From Vibrio ouci (lineage in GTDB: Bacteria > Pseudomonadota > Gammaproteobacteria > Enterobacterales > Vibrionaceae), in assembly GCF_004551525.1 (NCBI RefSeq), contig NZ_SATR01000004.1:1-64000 (forward strand): a DNA stretch of 64,000 nt, read 5' to 3'. Positions 7,401-16,529 of the stretch are shown piece by piece (within the stretch, counting starts at the first letter, position 1; every line of letters starts with the position of its first letter). The notes beneath the pieces were generated by a model. That model searched no databases. It had not been told where the DNA came from and saw only the letters and a list, made by a program, of their open reading frames with translations. A program made the position numbers and the translations under genes.

Positions 7401-8350
7401 AAATTGACTTCTTCAATAGACCAACCAAATTTGTCGCACAGTGACATGAGCTGTGTGACATCCGACTGAGTCTGTGCCACCAGCCACTCCAAGATTTCAT
7501 TGGCAATAGGGTTGGGATTTCTTTGGTAACAAAAGTACTGCCATTCACTGTGCTGAAGGGTAATGTTCTCCGGACATTTGAGAAACTGGCGTTTGAGCTC
7601 AGGTAATACCAGCAGCAAATCGGTCACCGTCACTCCTTGACCTGATAAGCATGCGCTAAGAGCCAGATCTAAACTATAGAATACCGTGTCTCTGCCCTGC
7701 TTTTTGCCCTTGAGTTTGGCGTTACTAAGCCATAATTTCCAATCTTGATGGTCAAGCGTGGCATGCAAGTGCGGCAAGGTCAGTAGATCTTCAATCTTAA
7801 TGCTCTTGTCCGATAGTGATTCGGCGTAAACCGGCGCCATATACTCTTCTCGTAACACGCTAATACCCGCACGATTCTGATAGCGGGAACGCTTGCAAGA
7901 GTTGATAATCAGTAAATCGCAATCTTCTGATTCGAGTTGGGGATCCTCATCGATAGCCGGAATGATGACGATCTCATGTTCTGGATACTTTTCATTGAGT
8001 AACGCCACATTGGGCATCAATACACGAGTCGCAAAACTGAGCGCACTTTTGATCACAATACGCTTCTTCGCGGGTACCTTCCACTGCCCGATTAATGCAT
8101 CTAGGTTATGGTAGTTTTGTCGCAGCACCTCATAAAGATCCTTGCCACTTTGCGTCAATTCAATCGCGCGATGTTTACGTATCAGCAGTGGTGAACTTAA
8201 CTCTTGTTCAAGCTGCTTGATTTGCCTGCTCACCGCGCTTTGAGTCACGTTCAGCTCATCGGCCGCTTTGGTAAAACTCATCAGCCTTGCTACCGCCTCA
8301 AAGACTTTTAATGCGTTGTGTGAATAAGGAAGGTGGCTGTAAGGGCTCAT
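7397..8350 (-). CDS. LysR family transcriptional regulator, GcvA-like
   Basis: 317 residues. N-terminal winged HTH at about 14-72, with the classical AADELNVTQSAVSRQIKQLE and LLIRKHRAIELTQSGKDLY. A periplasmic-binding-type effector domain follows from about 95. Pattern and length fit the GcvA/AmpR branch. The gene is divergent from the MATE transporter, and the 104-base spacer carries an inverted repeat (8384-8408), so the MATE gene is the obvious candidate target. The effector is unknown. Confidence 0.85.
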   Translation of the reverse strand: MSPYSHLPYSHNALKVFEAVARLMSFTKAADELNVTQSAVSRQIKQLEQELSSPLLIRKHRAIELTQSGKDLYEVLRQNYHNLDALIGQWKVPAKKRIVIKSALSFATRVLMPNVALLNEKYPEHEIVIIPAIDEDPQLESEDCDLLIINSCKRSRYQNRAGISVLREEYMAPVYAESLSDKSIKIEDLLTLPHLHATLDHQDWKLWLSNAKLKGKKQGRDTVFYSLDLALSACLSGQGVTVTDLLLVLPELKRQFLKCPENITLQHSEWQYFCYQRNPNPIANEILEWLVAQTQSDVTQLMSLCDKFGWSIEEVNF

Positions 8351-8383
8351 AAGTCACTCGCATGATCTGAAGTTATGTAAGAG

Positions 8384-8408
8384 TGGCATAAATGTCATTT
8401 GAATGCCA
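8384..8408. promoter_or_regulatory. inverted repeat between LysR and MATE genes, candidate LysR operator
   Basis: TGGCAT-N13-ATGCCA, a perfect 6-bp dyad in the divergent spacer. LysR sites are dyads with about this spacing, though the classical core is T-N11-A. A CRP-like sequence (TGTGA-TAACGA-TCACG, one mismatch) lies at 8430-8445, close to the MATE start codon. Neither site is proven. Confidence 0.4.
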
Positions 8409-8454
8409 AGTGGATAACTCGTACCTTTATGTGATAACGATCACGAGGCGCATC

Positions 8455-9795
8455 ATGAAAAAAATTCTCTCCTTGGCCATTCCACTTATTATCTCGCAAA
8501 TGATCTCTATGGCGTTGGTGTTGACTGACGTATGGATGATGTCGCGATTAAGTGTGTCTGCCATTGCTGCGGGAGGATTAGGTGCTTCTGTCTATTCGTT
8601 CGTGTTTATTGTTGCAGGTAGTACTGTTGGCTGTGTCGCTAACCTAATCGCGATTGCCTATGGGCAGCGTGTCGCAAGGCCCGACCATGGCAACCAGCAA
8701 ATTAGACTCGCAGTTAAAGGCGCTGTCTTGCTGTCATTTGTACTGACAGTCATCTTAACCATCAGCTTTGCCTTTGTTCCAGAGCTGCTAGCCCTTGCTA
8801 ACCAACCAAGCGAACTCGCTGCGCCGGCCATGCAGTATGTGGACGCCTTGAAGTGGGCGATGCTGCCATCACTACTGCTGCTTGTGTTGCGCGGTTTAAC
8901 CAGTGCATTTGGCAATGTGCGTTCGATTATGGTGATGTCACTACTAACCGTCTCGCTCAATGTGCCAATCAGCTATGTATTGGCCTTTAGCTTCGATTTA
9001 GGTCTTGCGGGTTTAGGGGCAGGCACAGCGCTCGCGGCCTTCATTGTTATGATAGGCTACACGCTTTGGGTATTTAAACGCCCTGAATACGCCCCGTTTG
9101 CACCGTGGTTGAATCGTGAAGAGTATTCTCTGTCTCTTCTCACTCCCCTACTGGCCATGGGCTTGCCTATCGCGATGGCAGCACTGCTTGAGCATGGCTT
9201 AATCTATGGCGGTACTTTGATGGCAGGTACCATCAGTATTGCTGCGTTAGCGCTACACCAAATTCTATTGCAATGCTTAAGCTTTACTTGGAACATCAAC
9301 TTTGGCTTCTCACAAGCCGCAGCTATTCTCGTAGGACAAGACTTCGGCGCTGAAAACTATGACGGCATCAAACGCACTGCTCTGCGCAGTTTTGGTATCA
9401 CCACACTACTGAGTGTCATTTTGGCAGGCGGCTTTACGTTATGGCCTGAGCTTATCGCCGGTATCTTTAACCTAGATGCTGATCTAACGCACTTACTGAC
9501 TATGGTTCTTTGGGTAGTCGCGCTGTCATTCGTTGTTGATGCATGGCAATTGTTGGCGATAAACCTATTGCGTGGCATGAAGATTGTCATGGGCCCGACC
9601 ATTATGACGGCGATTGGTTATTGGGCATTTGGTCTGCCGGCGGCATGGCTACTCATGCCAGAGTTTGAATTGGCGGGTATCTGGGGCGGCATTGGTATAG
9701 GTTTAGGTGTAACAGGCGTGTTACTGCTTATACAGCTCATCTTTGCTATCAAAAAGCAGCGCAACACAGATTCACTTGCGATGGCGATGAGCTAA
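8455..9795 (+). CDS. MATE family multidrug/Na+ efflux transporter
   Basis: 446 residues with about 12 membrane segments and the MatE repeat pattern: first half starts KILSLAIPLIISQMISMALV, second half starts LLTPLLAMGLPIAMAALLEH. MATE proteins export cationic drugs or metabolites using a Na+ or H+ gradient. The start is set at the ATG 8455, giving the usual MATE N-terminus. An in-frame ATG at 8392 would add 21 residues and lie on the candidate operator. Divergent from a LysR gene; a small gene follows 36 bases downstream. Confidence 0.88.
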   Translation: MKKILSLAIPLIISQMISMALVLTDVWMMSRLSVSAIAAGGLGASVYSFVFIVAGSTVGCVANLIAIAYGQRVARPDHGNQQIRLAVKGAVLLSFVLTVILTISFAFVPELLALANQPSELAAPAMQYVDALKWAMLPSLLLLVLRGLTSAFGNVRSIMVMSLLTVSLNVPISYVLAFSFDLGLAGLGAGTALAAFIVMIGYTLWVFKRPEYAPFAPWLNREEYSLSLLTPLLAMGLPIAMAALLEHGLIYGGTLMAGTISIAALALHQILLQCLSFTWNINFGFSQAAAILVGQDFGAENYDGIKRTALRSFGITTLLSVILAGGFTLWPELIAGIFNLDADLTHLLTMVLWVVALSFVVDAWQLLAINLLRGMKIVMGPTIMTAIGYWAFGLPAAWLLMPEFELAGIWGGIGIGLGVTGVLLLIQLIFAIKKQRNTDSLAMAMS

Positions 9796-9831
9796 GCGAT
9801 ACACTCGCAACTCATCATCAAGAGCCAAGCT

Positions 9832-10284
9832 ATGACCGATCTAGAACTCGAATTTGAACATATCTATTTAGAAGTAAAAGCGCAGCGATGGCATCAAGTC
9901 GAGCGCTTTTTGTTTAGCTACTACTGCTACAAACACGATTACGTCAGCAAGCTAGGCAAACCTGATTGGGAGCTAGCACGTCAAAGCGTTGCTCACTCTA
10001 CCCACTGTAAAAGCTTAAAAGAGTCAACCCTTGAGCCTGTCGTGCCACTTAGCGTCGTTATTGGAGAGATAAAGCGCTACTGGCGAGATGGAGAGCTGAC
10101 GCCAAGCAACTTACGTCGCGTGCTAGATACTCTGCTTGACTACGTGTTGATTTCTAAAGCCGAGCTACAAGCATTAAAAAACGCAGGCCTTCAGAACGCA
10201 ATGCCAGCTTCTTGGTATCAAAGCCAAGAGCGTATCCCTACCGAAAGGCTGACTTCAGTGGGCATTGAAATTACGCCTCATTAA
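9832..10284 (+). CDS. conserved hypothetical protein
   Basis: 150 residues, soluble, rich in aromatic residues near the N-terminus (FLFSYYCYKHDYV at about 26-38). No domain is recognised and there is no signal peptide. It follows the MATE gene by 36 bases on the same strand and may be co-transcribed. A terminator is not obvious behind it before the gltS spacer. Confidence 0.65.
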   Translation: MTDLELEFEHIYLEVKAQRWHQVERFLFSYYCYKHDYVSKLGKPDWELARQSVAHSTHCKSLKESTLEPVVPLSVVIGEIKRYWRDGELTPSNLRRVLDTLLDYVLISKAELQALKNAGLQNAMPASWYQSQERIPTERLTSVGIEITPH

Positions 10285-10441
10285 CGCCGCTTCAACCACT
10301 CTTCTCCCCCGACCGCAACCGAACAGTCACGACATAAACAATGTTTGCGACATTCGCTCTAAGTCTTTGTAAACAAACCTTGATTAAACACAGAGATGCA
10401 TATTACCGTATCAGATAACTAACCCTTCATCCGGAGTACAT

Positions 10442-11668
10442 ATGGAATTTGTAGACGGTGTGTTGCGTATAGAGTCTTTTCTCGCAGTCACTCTTGGTAT
10501 TGTCGTTTTATTCTTGGGTCGTCGACTGACTCAAATGAGTTCATTTCTAAAAGAGTTCAGTATTCCTGAGCCAGTTTCGGGCGGTATTCTGGTCTCTGTC
10601 ATCTTTACGCTTATCTATTACGCCGTTGGTATCAACGTTGAATTTGACCTCGCGACACGCGACCTGTTATTGGTCTACTTCTTCACCACCATAGGTATAA
10701 ACGCCAGCCTCAAAGATCTTCTCAAAGGTGGTAAGCCATTAGTCGTATTGCTGATCATCACCATTGGCTACATGCTGATTCAAAACCTCACCGGGATTGG
10801 TGTCGCGACCTTGCTTGACCAACCTCCTGTCGTTGGCATGCTAAGTGGTAGTGTGTCATTGATTGGTGGCCATGGTACCGCGATCGCTTGGTCACCTAGA
10901 ATTGCCGAGATGTTTGATCTGCAAACCGCGATGGAGATTGGTATTGCGAGTGCCACGTTTGGTTTGATTCTCGCCAGTTTAATGGGTGGCCCAATCGCAA
11001 AGTATCTGATTAATAAGCACAGCTTAACGCCAAGCAAGATTGAACGGATGGATGTCGGCACTTCACCCACTAAACCTGATCCTAAGATCACTTCTTATGA
11101 CTTTTTAGACGCCGTATTAGCCATTCATATCTGTATTATTATTGGTAGTATTCTGAATGAAGTGGTCAGCGAGATTGGTTTAGATTTACCACTGTTTGTG
11201 ACCTGCCTGTTTGCCGGTATTTTGATTTCAAATCTTATTCCAAGTAACTACCGCAGATTGACCGGAACTCGCTGGCCATCACGTCAACCTGCTGTCGCTC
11301 TGATTGCAGATATGGCGCTTGGTGCGTTCTTAGCAATGTCATTGATGAGCATGCAATTGTGGGCGTTAGTTGACCTTGCAGGGCCAATATTCATCATTCT
11401 TGGAGCTCAGTTCATTGTCGCTATCTTGGTTGCCATATTTATTGTGTTCCCTCTGATGGGCAAAACCTATGATGCGGCAGTCGTGTGCTCTGGCTTTGGT
11501 GGAATATCGTTAGGTTCGACTCCAACAGCGATGGCGAACATGTCAGCGGTGACTCAAAAATACGGCAACTCGCACCAAGCTTTTATCATTGTGCCATTGG
11601 TGTGTGCTTTCTTTATCGATCTCGCAAATGCGCTGATCATCCCTTACTTCTTAAAAGTGCTTGGCTAG
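10442..11668 (+). CDS. gltS: sodium/glutamate symporter
   Basis: 408 residues, typical for GltS. Imports L-glutamate with Na+ across the inner membrane. The two inverted repeats of the family are visible. The first has EFSIPEPVSGGILVS and the conserved GSVSLIGGHGTAIAW. The second has VCSGFGGISLGSTPTAMANM, carrying the re-entrant Gly-Gly-rich loop. About ten membrane segments can be drawn. The ribosome site CCGGAG precedes the start and a clear terminator follows. Confidence 0.93.
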   Translation: MEFVDGVLRIESFLAVTLGIVVLFLGRRLTQMSSFLKEFSIPEPVSGGILVSVIFTLIYYAVGINVEFDLATRDLLLVYFFTTIGINASLKDLLKGGKPLVVLLIITIGYMLIQNLTGIGVATLLDQPPVVGMLSGSVSLIGGHGTAIAWSPRIAEMFDLQTAMEIGIASATFGLILASLMGGPIAKYLINKHSLTPSKIERMDVGTSPTKPDPKITSYDFLDAVLAIHICIIIGSILNEVVSEIGLDLPLFVTCLFAGILISNLIPSNYRRLTGTRWPSRQPAVALIADMALGAFLAMSLMSMQLWALVDLAGPIFIILGAQFIVAILVAIFIVFPLMGKTYDAAVVCSGFGGISLGSTPTAMANMSAVTQKYGNSHQAFIIVPLVCAFFIDLANALIIPYFLKVLG

Positions 11669-11741
11669 AACGAGCGCCATAAAAACACCCGACATTTTTC
11701 TTTGTGACTTGATGTCCTACTTATTATCTGACGTTACAAAC

Positions 11742-11773
11742 AAGGCCCCACAATTGTGAGGCCTTATTTTTTA
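11742..11773 (+). terminator. intrinsic terminator after gltS
   Basis: AAGGCC and GGCCTT form the outer stem and CACAATTGTG the inner palindrome, followed by TATTTTTTAT. It is 74 bases behind the gltS stop. Confidence 0.85.
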
Positions 11774-12171
11774 TCGATAAATTTCATCTCTATTATCTAA
11801 CCTCTTCGTCCCAGCAGTCTAACTCTACGACTAATGTCTAACTCACTGAGACTATTTGTTTTTTTGAGTTTGGTTTAAGGTACTAGCGACTTCAATGATT
11901 CGTTTATTGATAGGGCAATTTATTCTTTATATTTAACTGTGAACCTCAAGCTTTTTACAACAATACCAACGATATTCATGCTTGTTTCCGACCCTATTCT
12001 TAGTCAGTCATCTTCACTTTTAAACAATGACTCAAGTTACCCCTAATAGAGATTTATCGAATTCTTTGTAGAAGAACGACTATCACTCACTACTCCGCGA
12101 CATCTTCATACCGCGAGTAAATTACGTTTGTTGGAACAACACACCTCAGAGTGTGAACGAAAGGAATCAAA
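11774..12171. other. long AT-rich leader/promoter region of the DUF3360 gene, nothing definite
   Basis: 398 bases without an ORF of useful length. The end carries GAAAGGAATC as ribosome site before the ATG at 12172. No riboswitch fold, tandem repeat or palindrome stands out. It is unusually long for a simple promoter region. Confidence 0.35.
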
Positions 12172-13680
12172 ATGAGCAGTACTTTAGAGTCCGCACATAT
12201 AAGAACAGATAAGCCTCAAGCCAATGAGGATGAACTCAGTTATGAACAACAACACAAACCAAGCTCTGAATTTGAGTCCCGAGAGCAGTATCTAGAACAC
12301 GAATTGCAAATCATGTCGCCGAAACGCTGGCGTCCAAACCTGCCGTTTAAAGATTATCGATTTGAGATTGAAGACACCATCCCAGCAATGGCGGCGACCA
12401 TTGGTAAAGTGGTTATGGTGGGCGCGATTGCAGCAACCTTTGCTGGGGCTCTAGGGCTAAATGAAGGATTCATTCTAGAAAATGTTCGTTATGAATTACT
12501 TATCGCATCAGTTTTCATTATTCTTTTCTCTGGCTTTCTATTGCCGACCGCTAACCTCGCAGGTACACACGGCCCACTTATCCCTCTAATTCCTATTGTG
12601 GTTGCCGCAGGCGGACACCCGATGGCCTTTGGCTTGCTGATAGGCGCTTTTGGCTTAATGTTAGCCATCAGTAAAGGTGGCAGCATGTTGGCGAATCTCA
12701 CCAGTAAAGGCGTGTGTGGCGGCTTATTGCTCTACCTAGGCTTTGTTGGGACCGTTTCTCAAGTCAAAAAGCTATTCGCTTGGGCAGAAGGAATTGGTAT
12801 GAGTCACATCGCTTTCGTCGTGATTTTTTGTACCATTATTTTGTATGCGCTACTGGAACATTTCCGTAAGCGTTGGCTAGCCGTGCCTCTTAGTTGCTTG
12901 CTAGGTGGCACGTTAGCTTTTGCTATGGGCGCACCATTTTCTTTCCAAACCGAGCCTGGTCTGCCTCATATGAACCCTATGTATTGGTGGGGAGAAGATA
13001 CAGGTTGGATGCTAGGCCTACCGACAATTGAACATTTCATGGTGGTATTGCCGTTCGCTATTTTAGCCGTAGCGATGTGGTCGCCAGATTTCTTAGGCCA
13101 TCAAGTATTCCAAAAAATCAGCTACCCTGAACGTACCGAAAAAGTGCACATGAACATTGACGATACCATGACCACGGCTTCTATTCGTCAGACGTTTGGT
13201 TCTTTGCTCGGTGGTACTAACTTTACCTCTTCATGGGGGACTTACATCGTGCCAGCCGCAATTGCTAAACGCCCTATTCCTGCTGGCGCTTTGCTCACAG
13301 CTCTGTTTTGTATCATCGCCGCAATTTGGGGCTACCCGATGGATTTGGCTATCTGGCAACCTGTACTTTGTGTGGCGCTGATTGTTGGTGTATTCGTTCC
13401 ATTGCTAGAAGCTGGCATGGAAATGACGCGTGAAGGAAAAACCACCCAATCTGCTGCGATTGTTGTGTTTTCATCAGCGCTCGTAAACCCTGCATTTGGT
13501 TGGTCGCTCACTATGCTGTTAGACAACTTAGGTTTAATCGGTTGTAAAGAACGTAGCGGTGAACTGAGTAAAATGAGCCGTTGGGTGTTGCCGGGCATTA
13601 TGTTTGTAGTCCTAACCAGTGTGATGGCGCTAGTTGGTCTTCTTCCAGGTATTCCTGCAATTATTCCAAGCTTTCGTTAA
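12172..13680 (+). CDS. DUF3360 family membrane transporter
   Basis: 502 residues. A hydrophilic 75-residue N-terminus is followed by about 12-14 membrane spans. The pattern FLLPTANLAGTHGPLIPLIP and VFSSALVNPAFGWSLTMLLDNLG recalls the nucleobase/SulP superfamily fold and fits the DUF3360 family known mainly from Vibrio and relatives. The family substrate is not known to me. A 26-residue loop around MNIDDTMTTASIRQTFGSLL carries the probable substrate-binding helix. Single-gene unit between its own long leader and a terminator. Confidence 0.8.
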   Translation: MSSTLESAHIRTDKPQANEDELSYEQQHKPSSEFESREQYLEHELQIMSPKRWRPNLPFKDYRFEIEDTIPAMAATIGKVVMVGAIAATFAGALGLNEGFILENVRYELLIASVFIILFSGFLLPTANLAGTHGPLIPLIPIVVAAGGHPMAFGLLIGAFGLMLAISKGGSMLANLTSKGVCGGLLLYLGFVGTVSQVKKLFAWAEGIGMSHIAFVVIFCTIILYALLEHFRKRWLAVPLSCLLGGTLAFAMGAPFSFQTEPGLPHMNPMYWWGEDTGWMLGLPTIEHFMVVLPFAILAVAMWSPDFLGHQVFQKISYPERTEKVHMNIDDTMTTASIRQTFGSLLGGTNFTSSWGTYIVPAAIAKRPIPAGALLTALFCIIAAIWGYPMDLAIWQPVLCVALIVGVFVPLLEAGMEMTREGKTTQSAAIVVFSSALVNPAFGWSLTMLLDNLGLIGCKERSGELSKMSRWVLPGIMFVVLTSVMALVGLLPGIPAIIPSFR

Positions 13681-13691
13681 CCAGATTAAAG

Positions 13692-13723
13692 CGGTTTAGT
13701 GCTGTGGTGCTAAGCCGTTTTTT
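13692..13723 (+). terminator. intrinsic terminator after the DUF3360 gene
   Basis: CGGTTTAG and CTAAGCCG pair with one G-T, around a ten-base loop, and are followed by TTTTTT. It lies 11 bases behind the stop. Confidence 0.8.
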
Positions 13724-13894
13724 CTATTCTTCACTAAAAATACAGCTCGTTGGTATCAGTATTGGAACGTAGGAGAAATTGAGTTATTAAAGTCGGTGGC
13801 AATGTACGGCGTTCACTCGCATTACTGGTATTTGGGGTGGTGAAGCTCATCGAATCATCTACTATTAATTAATACATAATCAATGAGTTAATTG

Positions 13895-14896
13895 ATGGAC
13901 CCACTAACGCAAGGTGTACTGGGCGCGTCCCTCTCTCTATCAGCGAGCAAAAAACAGCACTTACTCGCTGCTGGCTTTTTTGGGCTAGTCTCTGGCATGG
14001 CACCCGATCTGGATGTATTGATTCGGTCTGAAAGCGATCCTTTACTCTTCTTAGAGTTCCACCGACAGTTTACTCATTCACTCTTTTTTATCCCTTTTGG
14101 CAGTTTCTTATGTGCTCTGATTTTATACCCGCTATTTGGCAAAAAACTCCAACTCTCATTTCAACAGAGCTGGCTTTATAGCGCACTTGGTTATAGTACT
14201 CACGCATTGTTAGATGCTTGTACCTCTTATGGTACGCAGCTGTTTTGGCCTTTAACCACTGAACGTTACGCTTGGAATGTCGTGTCCGTGATTGATCCAG
14301 CCTTCACCCTTCCCATATTGATATTACTCGTCTTCGCAATGCTTAAACGAAACGCTTGGCTAGCACGTATTGCCGTTATTTGGGCGTTAACTTATCCCAC
14401 ACTTGGCATGATTCAAAGAGACAGAGCTGAAGCGGTAGGATGGCAGCTCGCGAAAGAACGGCAACACATACCGATTCAATTAGAAGCCAAGCCGACTTTC
14501 GCGAATATTTTGGTTTGGAAGGTCATTTACGAAACGGAGGAGGAGTACCATGTTGATGCCATTCGAGTGGCTAGCTCAATTAAAAACTATCCCGGTGAGG
14601 CCATCGCAAAGCTAAACTTAAGCCGGGATTTTCCTTGGCTCGACCTTAATTCACAACAAGGCAAAGACATTGAGCGTTTCAGACAGTTTTCAAACGGCTT
14701 TCTAGCGAGATCCCCCGACGACGAACTAAGCATCATAGATATACGATATTCAATGGTACCCAATCAGTTCAATGCACTATGGAGCGTCAAGCTATCACCA
14801 ACAGCGAGTGCGTATGAGCATGTCGAATACGTGACACATCGTGACAATAGTTCAGAATCGAGACAACTCTTCTCCGACATGCTATTCGATTTTTAA
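13895..14896 (+). CDS. YdjM-like metal-dependent hydrolase family membrane protein (DUF457)
   Basis: 333 residues. YdjM/DUF457 signatures are clear: MDPLTQGVLGA at the start, MAPDLDVL (about 44-51), HRQFTHSL (about 66-73) and STHALLDACTSYGTQLFWP (about 110-128), giving a conserved His/Asp set thought to bind metal. Four or five membrane segments are followed by a soluble C-terminal domain of about 150 residues. The cellular substrate is unknown; E. coli YdjM is an SOS-induced inner membrane protein. The preceding TTG (13892) could extend it by one residue only. Confidence 0.8.
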   Translation: MDPLTQGVLGASLSLSASKKQHLLAAGFFGLVSGMAPDLDVLIRSESDPLLFLEFHRQFTHSLFFIPFGSFLCALILYPLFGKKLQLSFQQSWLYSALGYSTHALLDACTSYGTQLFWPLTTERYAWNVVSVIDPAFTLPILILLVFAMLKRNAWLARIAVIWALTYPTLGMIQRDRAEAVGWQLAKERQHIPIQLEAKPTFANILVWKVIYETEEEYHVDAIRVASSIKNYPGEAIAKLNLSRDFPWLDLNSQQGKDIERFRQFSNGFLARSPDDELSIIDIRYSMVPNQFNALWSVKLSPTASAYEHVEYVTHRDNSSESRQLFSDMLFDF

Positions 14897-14938
14897 CCAA
14901 GCCAATAGAAAACTATCTTCTACTGATTGGTTTTTTGG

Positions 14939-16164
14939 TCAATCAAAACGGTAGCTTTCAGGAATAACGACTACCCCACTTTCTGAAATATGAAAACGCT
15001 GAGCATCTTCAGTAGGATTAAAGCCAATTCTAGTATTAGGTGGGACCTTGACGTGTTTATCCACTATACAGTTTTGTAGTTGGCTATTTTTTCCGACCTG
15101 AACACCATCAAATAAGATGGAGTCAGCGATGGTTACCCCGTCATTAATTCTCACGTTAGCAGATAGAATGGAATGATGAACCGAACCTCCAGAATTCACG
15201 ACACCGTTAGCAATAATAGAATTAATAAAGATACCTTCATTTCCCGTATCTGATGACACGGTTCTAGCCGGTGGGTATTGATGTTCGAAGGTTCTCACTG
15301 GCCAATTAGGCTGATAAAGATCTATTGGGGGAACGGCCTCCAAAAGATCCATGTTTGCTTGATAAAATGAATCGATAGTTCCTACATCTCTCCAATAAGA
15401 GTCTCTACTAACGCGGCCTTGTGCGTCACCAAATTGGTAGGCATAAACAGACTGCTTATCGATGAGCTTAGGAATGATATCTTTGCCAAAATCGTGGCTA
15501 GATAAATCATTCCCTGCTCTAACTCTAAACTTTCAGCCAGCGCTTTCATTGAAAAAATATAGATCCCCATAGAAGCTAAACTTTTGGTTTTGTCCTTCGG
15601 TGTCGCTGGTGGGTTTTCTGGCTTTTCTTCGAAGGCCACAATTTTTCGTTCACTATCGGTGCCAACGCAACCAAACGCACTCGCTTCACGAATAGAGACT
15701 TCCATACACGCAATAGTAAGATCGGCCCCCGTTGCTTTGTGTTGAGCAAGCATAGGTTCATAGTCCATACGGTAGATATGGTCACCAGATAACACCACCA
15801 CATATTCGGCTTCACTTCTGTCCAGTAACCATAAGTTTTGGTAAATAGCATCTGCCGTTCCTTCATACCAATTTTCACCTTTACGCATTTGCGGCGGTAC
15901 GGCTGTAATATATTCTCCAAGTTCTGGGTTGAAGATAGACCAGCCATCTCTCAGATGTTTTTGTAACGAATGCGATTTGTACTGAGTGAGAACAAGTACA
16001 CGTCGTAAACCTGAATGGAGACAGTTGGATAAAGTAAAATCAAGGATTCTGTATTTACCACCGAACGGTACGGCAGGCTTTGCTCTATTATCGGTCAGCG
16101 GAGACAGGCGAGAACCCATACCTCCGGCAAGTATTATTGTGAGTACATCTTGCATAGTCGTCAT
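14939..16164 (-). pseudogene. glgC: glucose-1-phosphate adenylyltransferase, frameshifted
   Basis: The N-terminal part (16164 to about 15520) reads ADP-glucose pyrophosphorylase: IILAGGMGSRLSPLTDNRAK, the Lys of AKPAVPFGGKYRI, and LSGDHIYRMDYEP. After LELEQG the frame leaves the family. From the same point the next frame continues with AGNDLSSHDFGKDIIPKLID, then SYWRDVGTIDSFYQANMDLL and the left-handed beta helix to 14939. The total of 1226 bases is one short of 409 codons, so one base is missing at about 15515-15530. The enzyme makes ADP-glucose for glycogen. The C-terminal half cannot be made as one chain unless ribosomes shift. It may be a real inactivating mutation or an assembly error; the coding sense on both sides is otherwise intact. 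Confidence 0.88.
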
Positions 16165-16478
16165 CCTTGATTCTGATTTAACGTTTGGGGGGAGATACTC
16201 AAATAAGCATCAAGAATTGGACCATTTATAATTCATTGGTTTTTATATGGTTTAGCTAAACTTAAATTTTCTCTGCACTATGTTGGTGAGCGCATATCAA
16301 CACAAGAGCACCGAGTTGGTGCGTTTGTATTCGTCCTTTGCCAATTTCAACAGTCTTTGCGGTTAAACATGTAGCTGCACTTATCACGTTCAGTATTCAG
16401 TTCCTCCCATCTCCTGTTATCAACGTTGTGTTGAACTGCTGTGGTTGCTCAAGCATTGGTAAAAATTACCACAAACAC
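16165..16478. other. intergenic region upstream of glgC, little to see
   Basis: 314 bases holding the glgC promoter region. GGGGGGAG is the probable glgC ribosome site read on neither strand unambiguously. A short hairpin GCACC-GAGTT-GGTGC lies at about 16307-16322. No conserved gene. Confidence 0.3.
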
Positions 16479-16505
16479 AAAAAGGCCTCACAATGCGAGG
16501 CCTTT
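16479..16505 (-). terminator. intrinsic terminator of the pheST operon
   Basis: Minus-strand reading AAAGGCCTC-GCATTGT-GAGGCCTTT followed by T residues, 25 bases behind the pheT stop. Confidence 0.85.
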
Positions 16506-16529
16506 GATTTTCTATCTAATCAGAAGTGA

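Noticed and set aside
8392..8454. Longer N-terminus for the MATE transporter
   Set aside because: It would lie on the inverted repeat and the CRP-like site, and the internal ATG gives the usual MATE start.
15382..15515. Out-of-frame tail of the glgC first half
   Set aside because: After the frameshift point the translation departs from the enzyme family, while the next frame continues it; it is read as a shifted gene, not a novel C-terminus.
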